This document shows positions 26,776 to 33,192 of a stretch of DNA of 33,192 nucleotides, one piece after another (position 1 is the stretch's first letter; each line of letters starts with the position of its first letter). The position numbers and the translations under genes were made by a program. Source of the DNA: Alistipes sp. (lineage in GTDB: Bacteria; Bacteroidota; Bacteroidia; Bacteroidales; Rikenellaceae); assembly GCA_017421945.1 (NCBI GenBank), contig JAFOHD010000080.1, positions 1 through 33,192 on the forward strand. Direction: 5' to 3'. Below the pieces are notes generated by a model. It did not search any database and was not told where the DNA came from. It saw only the letters and a program-made list of their open reading frames with translations.

Positions 26776-27094
26776 AAAAAATTAATATAAAATTAACATT
26801 ATTTAATAAATAAAGCTAAATTCTGGCGCAGAATTACTAATTATAACATTTTCAGGGCTTAAACTTTGATTTTGAAAGGATACTTATTATGCAATCATCT
26901 GCATATTATGCGTAAAATATGCAAAATATGGGTGATTTCGCAGGATTTCAGATGTGGAGGAAATAATCATAAAAAAAGAAAATCCCTATACGCGATAAGG
27001 ACTTTCCGAGGATTGAAATGTTGGAATGTTATGCGGCATCGCTACCGGCAACAACCAATTTGCGCCGTTGTAACACAACTTATATAGATAAAGA
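26776..27094. other. Non-coding interval between susC promoter and permease gene
   Basis: No convincing gene is seen. It holds a probable permease terminator (26971-27005) and, at 26888-26924, several TATGCA/TGCATA-type hexamers, including the inverted repeat TATGCA-6-TGCATA (26888-26905). These lie about 110-150 bases upstream of the susC -33 element and could be a regulator site, but this is only a suggestion. Confidence 0.4.
26971..27005 (-). terminator. Probable terminator after the NCS2 permease
   Basis: On the minus strand a stem of 11 positions with two mismatches (27005-26995 with 26989-26979) closes a 5-base loop and is followed by TTC and seven Ts. It lies 90 bases after the permease stop. 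It is imperfect but well placed. Confidence 0.55.
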
Positions 27095-28363
27095 TTAGTT
27101 CTTGCGGCGCACAATGACGTGTTCGAGCAATATGACAAGTATCACACCCATCACAAAGCCGTTACCCACAATGGGGCGCAGCAGCGCGGGGATAATCTGC
27201 ATGGGAATGATGCCAAATATCAGGGCAGCCATAACGGGCAGGCCTATTATAAGGCAATCCTCGAAACCCACCGCCTTGCCTCCCGAGGTCATCATCGAGA
27301 ACGAGGCTGCAAGCTGTGTACCCATAAGGTAGAGCAGAATGACTCCGATGACGGTATCGGGAATGGCCGACAGCACAGCAATGAGCTGGGGAACAAAAGC
27401 GCAGACTATAAGTCCCACAGCAGCGGGCACAAGTGCATAACGCGAAGCGCACGACGACGAGGCAATAACGCCCGGCGACATGGAGTAATTAACAGGACCT
27501 ATGACTCCCATTGCACCCGCAGCCACATTCAGCAGGCCCGTAACGCCCACACCTCGGCGGCAACGCATCTGCAACCCATCGGCATCGAGCATGGCACCAA
27601 GCGACTGTATGGAACCAATATCATTTATCAGCAACGCCACATAGCAGAACAAAAACGCAACAATCATACTGCCGTCGAACTCAACTGCAGGGAGCAACAG
27701 CCGCCCCTCGGACTCGCCATAACTGCCTACGACATCGCCAAAACCACCATATATACAATAGTAAATCACACATCCCACAAGCAACGACAGCGGCACAAGC
27801 AACGACTTCGCCACGCCACGCAACCTAACCGCAGCAAGAGTCATAAGCGGCAAGCCGAGAATCATGAACCACAGACCAAAGCCATGACGCGAAGCATCGG
27901 CAGCAGGGAAGATTAGGTTTTTGATGGTTGTAGCGAGCGTGAAAGCAATCAACATCATGATAACCACCACAATGCGAGGTGTAAACACTCGTTGCACCTT
28001 CTCCAGCACACCACTCAACGCAAGCAGTGTAACCACACCTCCGCCAAGCATGACCGAGGTATAAATCTTATTGGTATTCACCGCATCGCCCTGCGAGGCA
28101 AGTGCCGTAATGATACCCACCAGCAACACCGAAGCCGGCCCGACAACAATAGGCATCCGATGACCCCAAAACACCTGCACGATGGTAGCCACACCCATCA
28201 GCGCAAAGACCTTCTGCGCATACAACACACGCTCGGCAGGCGAGCCCACAGCTATAAAGAGCGACGTGATGACAACCGCGACAGCCAGCACAAACCACTG
28301 CATGCTGTAAAGCAACAACTCCCTGACGGCGGGACGATCGTTAAGATTATACTTCAATTCCAT
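27095..28363 (-). CDS. NCS2 family nucleobase (xanthine/uracil) permease
   Basis: A 422-residue inner-membrane transporter of the nucleobase-cation symporter 2 family, with about 12-14 hydrophobic segments. Family marks include the N-terminal Gln-Trp segment (YSMQWFVLAVAV), GHRMPIVVGPASVLL in the TM3 region, the substrate-site region NDIGSIQSLGAM, and NYSMSPGVIASSSCASRYAL. It probably imports a purine or uracil by proton symport; the sequence does not decide which. The frame stays open to a TTG at 28384, but that codon is inside the -7 box of the promoter, so the ATG at 28363 is the start. No purine gene adjoins it. Confidence 0.9.
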   Translation of the reverse strand: MELKYNLNDRPAVRELLLYSMQWFVLAVAVVITSLFIAVGSPAERVLYAQKVFALMGVATIVQVFWGHRMPIVVGPASVLLVGIITALASQGDAVNTNKIYTSVMLGGGVVTLLALSGVLEKVQRVFTPRIVVVIMMLIAFTLATTIKNLIFPAADASRHGFGLWFMILGLPLMTLAAVRLRGVAKSLLVPLSLLVGCVIYYCIYGGFGDVVGSYGESEGRLLLPAVEFDGSMIVAFLFCYVALLINDIGSIQSLGAMLDADGLQMRCRRGVGVTGLLNVAAGAMGVIGPVNYSMSPGVIASSSCASRYALVPAAVGLIVCAFVPQLIAVLSAIPDTVIGVILLYLMGTQLAASFSMMTSGGKAVGFEDCLIIGLPVMAALIFGIIPMQIIPALLRPIVGNGFVMGVILVILLEHVIVRRKN

Positions 28364-28381
28364 AACTGAAAATTTATCCGA

Positions 28382-28412
28382 CAAATATAATTCATCAGCG
28401 GCGAAGATACAA
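28382..28412 (-). promoter_or_regulatory. Bacteroidetes-type promoter of the NCS2 permease
   Basis: On the minus strand TTTG (28413-28410), a 20-base gap and TATATTTG (28389-28382) match the consensus. The -33 element is formed by the end of the T-run of the upstream gene's terminator. The ATG is only 18 bases after the -7 box, so the leader is very short. Confidence 0.8.
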
Positions 28413-28441
28413 AAAAAGCCACCATTTTGTGTAATGGCGGC
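28411..28441 (-). terminator. Intrinsic terminator after the phosphodiesterase gene
   Basis: On the minus strand GCCGCCATT (28441-28433) pairs with AATGGTGGC (28426-28418), with one G-U pair and a 6-base loop, and is followed by seven Ts (28417-28411). Its T-run overlaps the -33 element of the next promoter. Confidence 0.93.
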
Positions 28442-28454
28442 CTATGATTTAGAG

Positions 28455-29216
28455 TTACTTACCGAGCAGTCGGTTGGCCTCAAGCGGGTTGTCGGTGGTG
28501 ATGTAATCAACACCCTGGTCGATACACCACTGTAAGTTGGCTGTGTCGTTAACAGTCCACACATTCACGGTCAAACCCAAATCATGGCTCTGCTTAATCC
28601 ACTCGGGATGCCTCTTCATGGTGTTGATGTTGTAGTCAATGCCCGTATAACCCGCAGCCTTGCACTGGGCAGGAGTAAGCTCGCCATTCAGATAAGCAAT
28701 CTGAGTCTTTTTGGGAGCCAGCTTCACCAACTCGTCACACACATGCTTACTGAAAGCAATATACTCCACACGCTTGGTGAGCTTATGTTTCTTCACTCCC
28801 GCCAGAATATTCTTCACAACGCGAGTCTCCTGCTCGGGCGTGGCGTGGCTCTTGACCTCAATGATGAGTTTGGTTGTCTTTGACCGTTTTGCCTGCTCGA
28901 GGTACTCCTCAAAGGTGGGGACTGTCTCGCCATTTCTCAGCGGCAAGGCTCGTATTGCGGCGAAGTCGGCCTTCTGCACATCAGCAATATCGCGATGGCG
29001 GGCGCCATGAATGGCTATCAACACTCCATCCTGAGTCTCGTTGATATCCACCTCCGAGCCATACACCCCTAACTCCTGGGCATGCTTTAGTGAAGAGATA
29101 GTGTTGTCAAACGAGTTTTTGGTGGCATGGAAACCACGGTGGGCAATAACCTGTGTCTGCGCAACGGCACATAACGACAATGTGGTGCAAACCAAAGCAA
29201 GAAGAATCCGTTTCAT
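28455..29216 (-). CDS. Secreted glycerophosphodiester phosphodiesterase
   Basis: GDPD-family enzymes hydrolyse glycerophosphodiesters to glycerol 3-phosphate and an alcohol. The 253-residue protein has a signal peptide (about 1-20, MKRILLALVCTTLSLCAVAQ), suggesting a periplasmic site. The TIM-barrel signature VIAHRGFHATKNSFDNT contains His26-Arg27, with Asp-Asn-Thr where the family often has Glu-Asn-Thr. YGSEVDINETQDGVLIAIHG supplies metal and catalytic residues, with Gly where His-Asp is usual. IIEVKSH, VNVWTVND and GVDYITTDNP complete the barrel. The altered residues leave some doubt about substrate. It has its own promoter and terminator. Confidence 0.9.
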   Translation of the reverse strand: MKRILLALVCTTLSLCAVAQTQVIAHRGFHATKNSFDNTISSLKHAQELGVYGSEVDINETQDGVLIAIHGARHRDIADVQKADFAAIRALPLRNGETVPTFEEYLEQAKRSKTTKLIIEVKSHATPEQETRVVKNILAGVKKHKLTKRVEYIAFSKHVCDELVKLAPKKTQIAYLNGELTPAQCKAAGYTGIDYNINTMKRHPEWIKQSHDLGLTVNVWTVNDTANLQWCIDQGVDYITTDNPLEANRLLGK

Positions 29217-29241
29217 AATGGGAATATTAAATTTATTTTAG

Positions 29242-29272
29242 CAAATATAAGAAAAATGCAAAAAACAGACAA
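29242..29272 (-). promoter_or_regulatory. Bacteroidetes-type promoter of the phosphodiesterase gene
   Basis: On the minus strand TTG (29272-29270), a 20-base gap and TATATTTG (29249-29242) match the consensus. The ATG is 25 bases downstream of the -7 box. Confidence 0.8.
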
Positions 29273-29418
29273 CAATCCGAGCAGGAAAAGTGCGCACAAA
29301 ACAATAAATTTACGATAACAAAATCGCGACATGGCATTTTTGGCATTCAATTACTGACAAGATGCAGCTTTTATGGATTTTTTCACCTTTTCGGGAACAA
29401 AGTATCAAATAAATTTTA

Positions 29419-29426
29419 TAAATTTG
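29419..29426 (+). promoter_or_regulatory. -7 element of the fusion-nagB operon promoter
   Basis: TAAATTTG matches TAnnTTTG, 45 bases before the ATG at 29472. No TTG lies 20 bases upstream, so the -33 element is poor; the promoter may need an activator. Confidence 0.55.
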
Positions 29427-29471
29427 CGTGATGTATGTACTGAAATATACGAAACAATAAAATATATAACT

Positions 29472-31412
29472 ATGGAAAGCAAATATTCTCTTCCTTTCGA
29501 TGGTGGAATAATCATGGATGGCACTCCAAAGGATATAATCCACCGCTATGAAAAAATCCCCACATCGATATTTGACACCGAGAGCATGGGTGCCGAATAT
29601 GTTGCACAGGAGATTGTGAAGGCTATCAACGCCCACCAGAAGAAAAACCCCAACCGCCCATTTGCACTGGGACTCACAACAGGTCGCACACCACTTGGTG
29701 TATATCAGAAATTAGTGGAGCTTTATGAGGCTGACAAGGTTTCATTCAAGGATGTAGAGGTTTATAGTCTTGACGAGTTCTACCCCATCAAGGCTTCAGA
29801 GCAGCAGAGCCGCAATTTCCGCATCCACGAGGATTTCATCAATCTGGTTGATTTCCAGCCCGAGAACATACACTTGCTTGACGGCACAGTTCCAACCGAC
29901 AAAGTAACAGAGTACTGCGCCGAGTATGAGCGCATGGCTCGCAACATCGACATCATGGTAATAGGCATGGGCGAGCAGGGACAGATTGGCTTCAACGAGC
30001 CAGGGGCATACGCCAAGTCTGTAACTCGTCTGGTGCAGCTTACATACCAGTCACGCAAGCAGCAGGCAAGCATCTTCCACGGCGCCGAGAACACTCCAAA
30101 GATGGCCATCACAATGGGTCTCAGCACTGTTATGGGTGCAAAGCGCATCATCCTGATGGCTTGGGGCGAGGACAAGGCCCAGACCCTGTACAAGGTAGTC
30201 GAGAAGGACTCTAACCGTCTGCTTCCAGCCTCTATGTTGCAGAACCACCCAGCCATTGAGGCTGTGGTTGATACTGCGGCGGCAGACTATCTCACAGTAA
30301 AGAAGGCTCCATGGGTAGTGGGTCCATGTGACTGGACTCCACGCCTGGTGCGCAAGGCTGTTATCTGGCTTTGTGAGGTTGTGCAGAAGCCTATACTCAA
30401 GCTTACATACAAGGATTATATCGAGAACTCATTGGGCGAGATGCTTGATGTTGTGGGTATGGAGTACAGCGATGTGAACATCAAGGTATTCAACGACTTG
30501 CAGCACACCATCACAGGATGGCCAGGCGGCAAGCCAAACGCCGACGACACCACACGCCCCGTGGCTTCCACACCATTCCCAAAGCGTGTTATCATATTCT
30601 CACCTCACCCCGACGACGACGTAATCTCAATGGGTGGTACATTCATCCGCCTGGTTGAGCAGGGCCACGACGTACATGTGGCTTACCAGACATCGGGCAA
30701 CGTGGCAGTACACGATGACGTTGTTATGCAACACATCGACTCGGCCCGTGAGTTGGGCTATGGCGACCGCGTTGAGGAGGTCAAGAAGATTATTGCCTCA
30801 AAGAAGAAGGGTGAGCCCGAGCCACGCCCACTGCTCGACCTTAAGGGTGCTATACGCCGTGCCGAGGCACGAGGTGCTGTACGCTCATTCGGTCTGAATG
30901 AGGATACCAATGCCCACTTCCTGAATCTGCCATTCTACGAAACCGGAGGCATCAAGAAGGGCCAGCGCACAGATAAGGATATTGAGATTATCACCAACCT
31001 TCTACAAGAGGTTAAGCCTCACCAGATTTACCTTGCGGGCGACCTCGCCGACCCACATGGCACACACCGCGTATGTACAGAGTCGGTTTTGGAGGCTCTT
31101 TACCGTCTGAAGGATAGTGGCGAGGAGTGGATTAACGAGTGTGTGGTATGGCTCTACCGCGGCGCATGGATGGAGTGGGAGATTGGCATGGTGGATATGG
31201 CTGTGCCATTGAGTCCCGAGGAGCTCATCAAGAAGCGTCATGCCATTTATCGTCACCTCTCGCAGAAGGACATCGTGCCATTCCCAGGTGATGACAGCCG
31301 TGAGTTCTGGCAGCGTGCTGAGGAGCGCACACAGAACACTGCCCGCCTGTACGATTTGTTGGGCATGGCCGAGTATCAGGCAATTGAAGTATTTGTTAAA
31401 ATGAAAATATAA
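29472..31412 (+). CDS. NagB-like / LmbE (PIG-L) fusion protein
   Basis: A 646-residue two-domain protein. Residues about 35-290 are a glucosamine-6-phosphate deaminase (NagB/SIS-related) domain: [21 protein letters not shown] with Asp101 in the place of E. coli Asp72, and [13 protein letters not shown] (165-177). In active NagB the last motif has Asp141 and His143; here both are Gln (169 and 171). Residues about 370-640 are an LmbE/PIG-L zinc deacetylase domain: FSPHPDDD (His379, Asp382) and LADPHGTHR (His529/His532). The frame extends to 29373, upstream of the promoter box, so the ATG at 29472 is used. It may deacetylate an amino sugar, with an inactive or altered NagB part. A canonical nagB follows two bases later. 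Confidence 0.9.
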   Translation: MESKYSLPFDGGIIMDGTPKDIIHRYEKIPTSIFDTESMGAEYVAQEIVKAINAHQKKNPNRPFALGLTTGRTPLGVYQKLVELYEADKVSFKDVEVYSLDEFYPIKASEQQSRNFRIHEDFINLVDFQPENIHLLDGTVPTDKVTEYCAEYERMARNIDIMVIGMGEQGQIGFNEPGAYAKSVTRLVQLTYQSRKQQASIFHGAENTPKMAITMGLSTVMGAKRIILMAWGEDKAQTLYKVVEKDSNRLLPASMLQNHPAIEAVVDTAAADYLTVKKAPWVVGPCDWTPRLVRKAVIWLCEVVQKPILKLTYKDYIENSLGEMLDVVGMEYSDVNIKVFNDLQHTITGWPGGKPNADDTTRPVASTPFPKRVIIFSPHPDDDVISMGGTFIRLVEQGHDVHVAYQTSGNVAVHDDVVMQHIDSARELGYGDRVEEVKKIIASKKKGEPEPRPLLDLKGAIRRAEARGAVRSFGLNEDTNAHFLNLPFYETGGIKKGQRTDKDIEIITNLLQEVKPHQIYLAGDLADPHGTHRVCTESVLEALYRLKDSGEEWINECVVWLYRGAWMEWEIGMVDMAVPLSPEELIKKRHAIYRHLSQKDIVPFPGDDSREFWQRAEERTQNTARLYDLLGMAEYQAIEVFVKMKI

Positions 31413-31414
31413 TT

Positions 31415-32206
31415 ATGAGAGTTATCATCGAAAATACAGCGGCCGAAGCTGGTCGCTGGGCAGCAGAATATGTTGCAGCACAGATTAACGCCAAGGCGGC
31501 AGTGAGCAGCGACCCATTTGTACTGGGTCTCCCAACAGGTTCTACACCTCTGGGCATGTACAATGGTCTGATAGAACTTTACAAGGCAGGCAAGGTGTCG
31601 TTTGCAAATGTTGTAACATTCAACATGGACGAGTATGTAGGTCTGCCCGAGGAGCATCCCGAGAGCTACCACAGCTTCATGTGGAACAACTTCTTCAGCC
31701 ACATCGACATCAAGAAGGAGAACGTACACATCCTGAATGGTAACGCTGAGGATCTGGAGGCTGAATGCGCTGCTTACGAGGCTGCTATCGAGGCTGCTGG
31801 TGGTATCGACCTGTTCATGGGTGGTATCGGCCCCGACGGTCACCTGGCCTTCAACGAGCCTTTCTCTTCACTGACAAGCCGTACTCGTATCAAGAGTTTG
31901 ACAACTGACACTATCATCGCTAACAGCCGTTTCTTCGACAACGACGTAAACAAGGTGCCCAAGACTGCTCTTACCGTTGGTATCGGCACTGTTATGGATG
32001 CCAAGGAGGTTTTGATCGTATGTAACGGTCACAACAAGGCTCGCGCTCTGCAGCACGCTATCGAGGCTGGTGTAAGCCAGGAGTGGACTATCTCTGCCCT
32101 GCAGATGCACCCCCACGCTATCATCGTTTGTGACGAGGCTGCTACCGCTGAGTTGAAGCACGGCACATACCTGTACTTCAAGGATATCGAGAAGGACAAT
32201 CTGTAA
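31415..32206 (+). CDS. nagB: Glucosamine-6-phosphate deaminase
   Basis: NagB converts glucosamine 6-phosphate to fructose 6-phosphate and ammonia in the cytoplasm. The 263-residue protein keeps all catalytic residues at the same numbers as E. coli NagB: Asp72 (FNMDEYVGL), Asp141 and His143 ([13 protein letters not shown]), and Glu148. The phosphate-binding [12 protein letters not shown] and the [12 protein letters not shown] segment are also present, and the length is normal. It starts two bases after the fusion gene and is certainly co-transcribed with it. No nagA deacetylase gene is in view. A terminator follows about 80 bases downstream. Confidence 0.97.
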   Translation: MRVIIENTAAEAGRWAAEYVAAQINAKAAVSSDPFVLGLPTGSTPLGMYNGLIELYKAGKVSFANVVTFNMDEYVGLPEEHPESYHSFMWNNFFSHIDIKKENVHILNGNAEDLEAECAAYEAAIEAAGGIDLFMGGIGPDGHLAFNEPFSSLTSRTRIKSLTTDTIIANSRFFDNDVNKVPKTALTVGIGTVMDAKEVLIVCNGHNKARALQHAIEAGVSQEWTISALQMHPHAIIVCDEAATAELKHGTYLYFKDIEKDNL

Positions 32207-32217
32207 TCAGACACAAG

Positions 32218-32260
32218 ACCCACCCTATCCCTCCCTGCAGGGAGGGGACACGGGTGCTAC
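32218..32260. repeat. Palindromic G/C-rich repeat after nagB
   Basis: A perfect 18-base palindrome, CCCTCCCTGCAGGGAGGG (32229-32246), lies within ACCCACCCTAT-...-GGGACACGGGTGCTAC. The right end GGGTGCTAC recurs in the 51-bp repeats near 32964, so this appears to be a member of the same repeat family as the copies around the DUF559 gene. Confidence 0.65.
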
Positions 32261-32286
32261 GTCAGATATGACAATATGATAAAAAG

Positions 32287-32320
32287 CGAGGCAGTGCGTT
32301 GGCACTACCTCGTTTATTTT
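32287..32320 (+). terminator. Terminator of the fusion-nagB operon
   Basis: An 11-position stem with one mismatch (32287-32297 with 32302-32312) closes a GTTG loop and is followed by TTTATTTT. It has an A-run before it, so it may also work in reverse. Confidence 0.85.
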
Positions 32321-32401
32321 ATATGCACCATCCTCAGGAGAAAAGTTAGGCGAGGCGGGACAATACTATGGGAATATCACAGTTCATCAAGCATACACTT
32401 T

Positions 32402-32422
32402 CTCCCCCTGAGACAGGGGGAG
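32402..32422. repeat. Palindromic repeat R1 (upstream of DUF559 gene)
   Basis: A 21-base imperfect palindrome with 8-bp arms, CTCCCCCTG and CAGGGGGAG around a short centre (AGA). The identical core occurs at 33139 and its reverse complement at 33055. If the DUF559 frame were taken from 32368 it would encode LSPPETGGEL here, but it is more likely in the 5' untranslated region. Confidence 0.8.
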
Positions 32423-32496
32423 AGTTGGGCATGGTGGAACTAATATTAAAACGCTACTCTATCGCAATAAACAGGCTACCATTGCGTTATACTTAT

Positions 32497-32901
32497 ATGG
32501 AAAAGAGCAAGCAAGATAATAGTCAGCGAATTTTCAACAGTGCAGAAAATAAGCAACTGCGTCAGACACTGCGGACACATGGCACATCAGCAGAAGCCAC
32601 AATGTGGAGAATGTTGAAATCAGAACAAATATGTGGAGTAAAATTCAGACGGCAATTCAGCGTTGGACCATACATCTTAGACTTCTATTGCCCCATACTG
32701 AAGATATGTATAGAATTAGATGGTGACCATCACTATAGCAGACAGGGATACGAACATGACCTAACTCGCAATACATATCTGTCCCATGAGCATGGCATAA
32801 CAATACTTAGGTATGAAAATAAAGACGTATTCAAGTTTCCTGAAATGATACGTGCAGAAATCACCAACCTCGTAAAAGATAAACTGGATGGCTTGAAGTA
32901 G
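32497..32901 (+). CDS. DUF559 (Vsr-like) endonuclease-domain protein
   Basis: A small 134-residue protein of the DUF559 family, which has the PD-(D/E)xK/Vsr-like nuclease fold. Family marks are SAEATMWRMLKS (29-42), VKFRRQFSVGPYILDFYCP (48-66) with Asp62, and the core IELDGDHHY (72-80) with Glu73, Asp75 and His78/79. A late strand ITILRYENKDVF follows, with Arg105. The frame is open from 32368, but the added 43 residues include a palindromic repeat and lack family similarity, so the ATG at 32497 is preferred. Nuclease activity is inferred from the fold; the target is unknown. It stands alone amid repeats on both sides. Confidence 0.85.
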   Translation: MEKSKQDNSQRIFNSAENKQLRQTLRTHGTSAEATMWRMLKSEQICGVKFRRQFSVGPYILDFYCPILKICIELDGDHHYSRQGYEHDLTRNTYLSHEHGITILRYENKDVFKFPEMIRAEITNLVKDKLDGLK

Positions 32902-32919
32902 TTTCGTGTGGTTGCAGTT

Positions 32920-33035
32920 ACTTTGTGTCATACCCCATCCTTACTATAACAGGAGGTGATTGCGGGTGCTACTTTGTGTCATACCTCGTCCTTAGTATAA
33001 CAGAAGGTGATTTGGAGTGCTACTTTACTCATACC
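32920..33035 (+). repeat. 51-bp tandem direct repeats (two full, one partial)
   Basis: Two units of exactly 51 bases (32920-32970 and 32971-33021) start ACTTTGTGTCATACC and share the run TATAACAG(G/A)AGGTGATT, differing at only a few places. A third begins at 33022 (ACTTTACTCATACC) and then runs into palindromic element R2. No gene is seen in them. Confidence 0.85.
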
Positions 33036-33078
33036 CCCTCCCCACTTCGTGGTACTCCCCCTGTCTCAGGGGGAGAGT
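33032..33078 (+). repeat. Palindromic repeat R2
   Basis: The element ATACCCCCTCCCC-...-GGTACTCCCCCTGTCTCAGG and GGGAG ends in AGAG. The 21-base core at 33055-33075 is the reverse complement of the cores of R1 and R3. A smaller pairing is visible in its left half (CCAC-TTC-GTGG at 33042-33052). Confidence 0.8.
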
Positions 33079-33133
33079 TGCTGCGCGGTGGGGCGTAGCA
33101 AAGGATTTATTACATTGCATAAAACAAGCACAC

Positions 33134-33182
33134 ACTCTCTCCCCCTGAGACAGGGGGAGTACCCGCAGGGGGAGGGGGTATG
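33134..33182 (-). repeat. Palindromic repeat R3, inverted copy of R2
   Basis: Read on the minus strand this copy matches R2 over its whole length: ATACCCCCTCCCC, a short differing spacer (CTGCG), GGTACTCCCCCTGTCTCAGG and GGGAGAG. The 21-base core is at 33139-33159. R2 and R3 thus form an inverted pair about 55 bases apart, ending near the window edge. Confidence 0.82.
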
Positions 33183-33192
33183 ATGTTTTCTC

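Noticed and set aside
26776..27094. tRNA or other structured RNA in the region between the permease and susC
   Set aside because: No cloverleaf, CCA end or conserved RNA motif could be drawn; only a terminator and short hexamers are seen.
27119..27916. Long plus-strand open frame antisense to the NCS2 permease gene
   Set aside because: The minus-strand frame encodes a clear membrane transporter; the antisense product is rich in His, Arg and Gln and has no recognisable domain.
29290..29297. GTGCGCAC palindrome in the divergent region before the fusion gene
   Set aside because: An 8-base palindrome without wider symmetry or a second copy is expected by chance.
29373..29471. 33-residue N-terminal extension of the NagB-LmbE fusion
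   Set aside because: The extension lies across and upstream of the -7 promoter box and has no family similarity; the ATG at 29472 fits the NagB-like start.
32368..32496. 43-residue extension of the DUF559 protein
   Set aside because: It would translate a palindromic repeat shared with non-coding copies downstream, and DUF559 proteins are usually about 120-130 residues long.

Overview
The window comes from a chromosome of the order Bacteroidales (Bacteroidota), probably a gut species of moderate GC content. The evidence is a SusC/SusD outer-membrane pair, a NagB-LmbE fusion protein of a type common in this order, LuxS and LpxK homologues of Bacteroidales character, and several promoters of the Bacteroidetes form (TTG or TTTG, about 20 bases, TAnnTTTG) in place of -35/-10 boxes. 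The genus cannot be fixed from the sequence alone.

Layout. (1) 1-1637: the 3' part of secA and a dCMP deaminase gene, closed by a strong bidirectional terminator. (2) 1698-3266, minus strand: lpxK then ssb. (3) 3452-6369, plus strand: a tightly packed operon of an M23 peptidase lipoprotein, a UPF0306 protein, ispD and a PH-domain membrane protein. (4) 6378-8858, minus strand: an operon of a DUF2148 cysteine-rich protein, luxS, an MTA/SAH nucleosidase and a ZIP metal transporter. (5) 9016-9882: a DsbA/FrnE-like thioredoxin-fold protein. (6) 10087-21417, plus strand: a complete branched-chain amino acid operon, ilvD-ilvB-ilvN-ilvC-leuA-leuC-leuD-leuB-ilvA. Its leader encodes an 18-residue peptide rich in Leu, Ile and Val, followed by mutually exclusive antiterminator and terminator hairpins. 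(7) 21460-21834: a YccF-domain protein. (8) 22100-26680, minus strand: a susC-susD pair with its own promoter and terminator and no nearby glycan enzymes. (9) 27095-29216, minus strand: an NCS2 nucleobase permease and a secreted glycerophosphodiester phosphodiesterase, each with its own promoter. (10) 29472-32206, plus strand: a NagB-like/LmbE fusion and a canonical nagB, two bases apart. (11) 32207-33192: an accessory patch with a small DUF559 (Vsr-like) endonuclease gene among palindromic repeats and 51-bp tandem repeats. It is cut by the window edge.

How the genes work together. The ilv/leu operon carries nearly all steps from threonine and pyruvate to the 2-oxo acids of Ile, Val and Leu; only the aminotransferase is missing. 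The leader would sense charged branched-chain tRNAs through ribosome stalling. The nucleosidase and LuxS act in sequence in S-adenosylhomocysteine detoxification. The fusion and nagB suggest amino-sugar catabolism in which an LmbE-type deacetylase may feed the deaminase.

Most notable points: the branched-chain attenuator; the fusion protein whose NagB domain has lost key catalytic residues; a LuxS in which the expected zinc-ligand cysteine is glycine; and the DUF559 gene with its palindromes, which resembles the layout of REP/RAYT systems.
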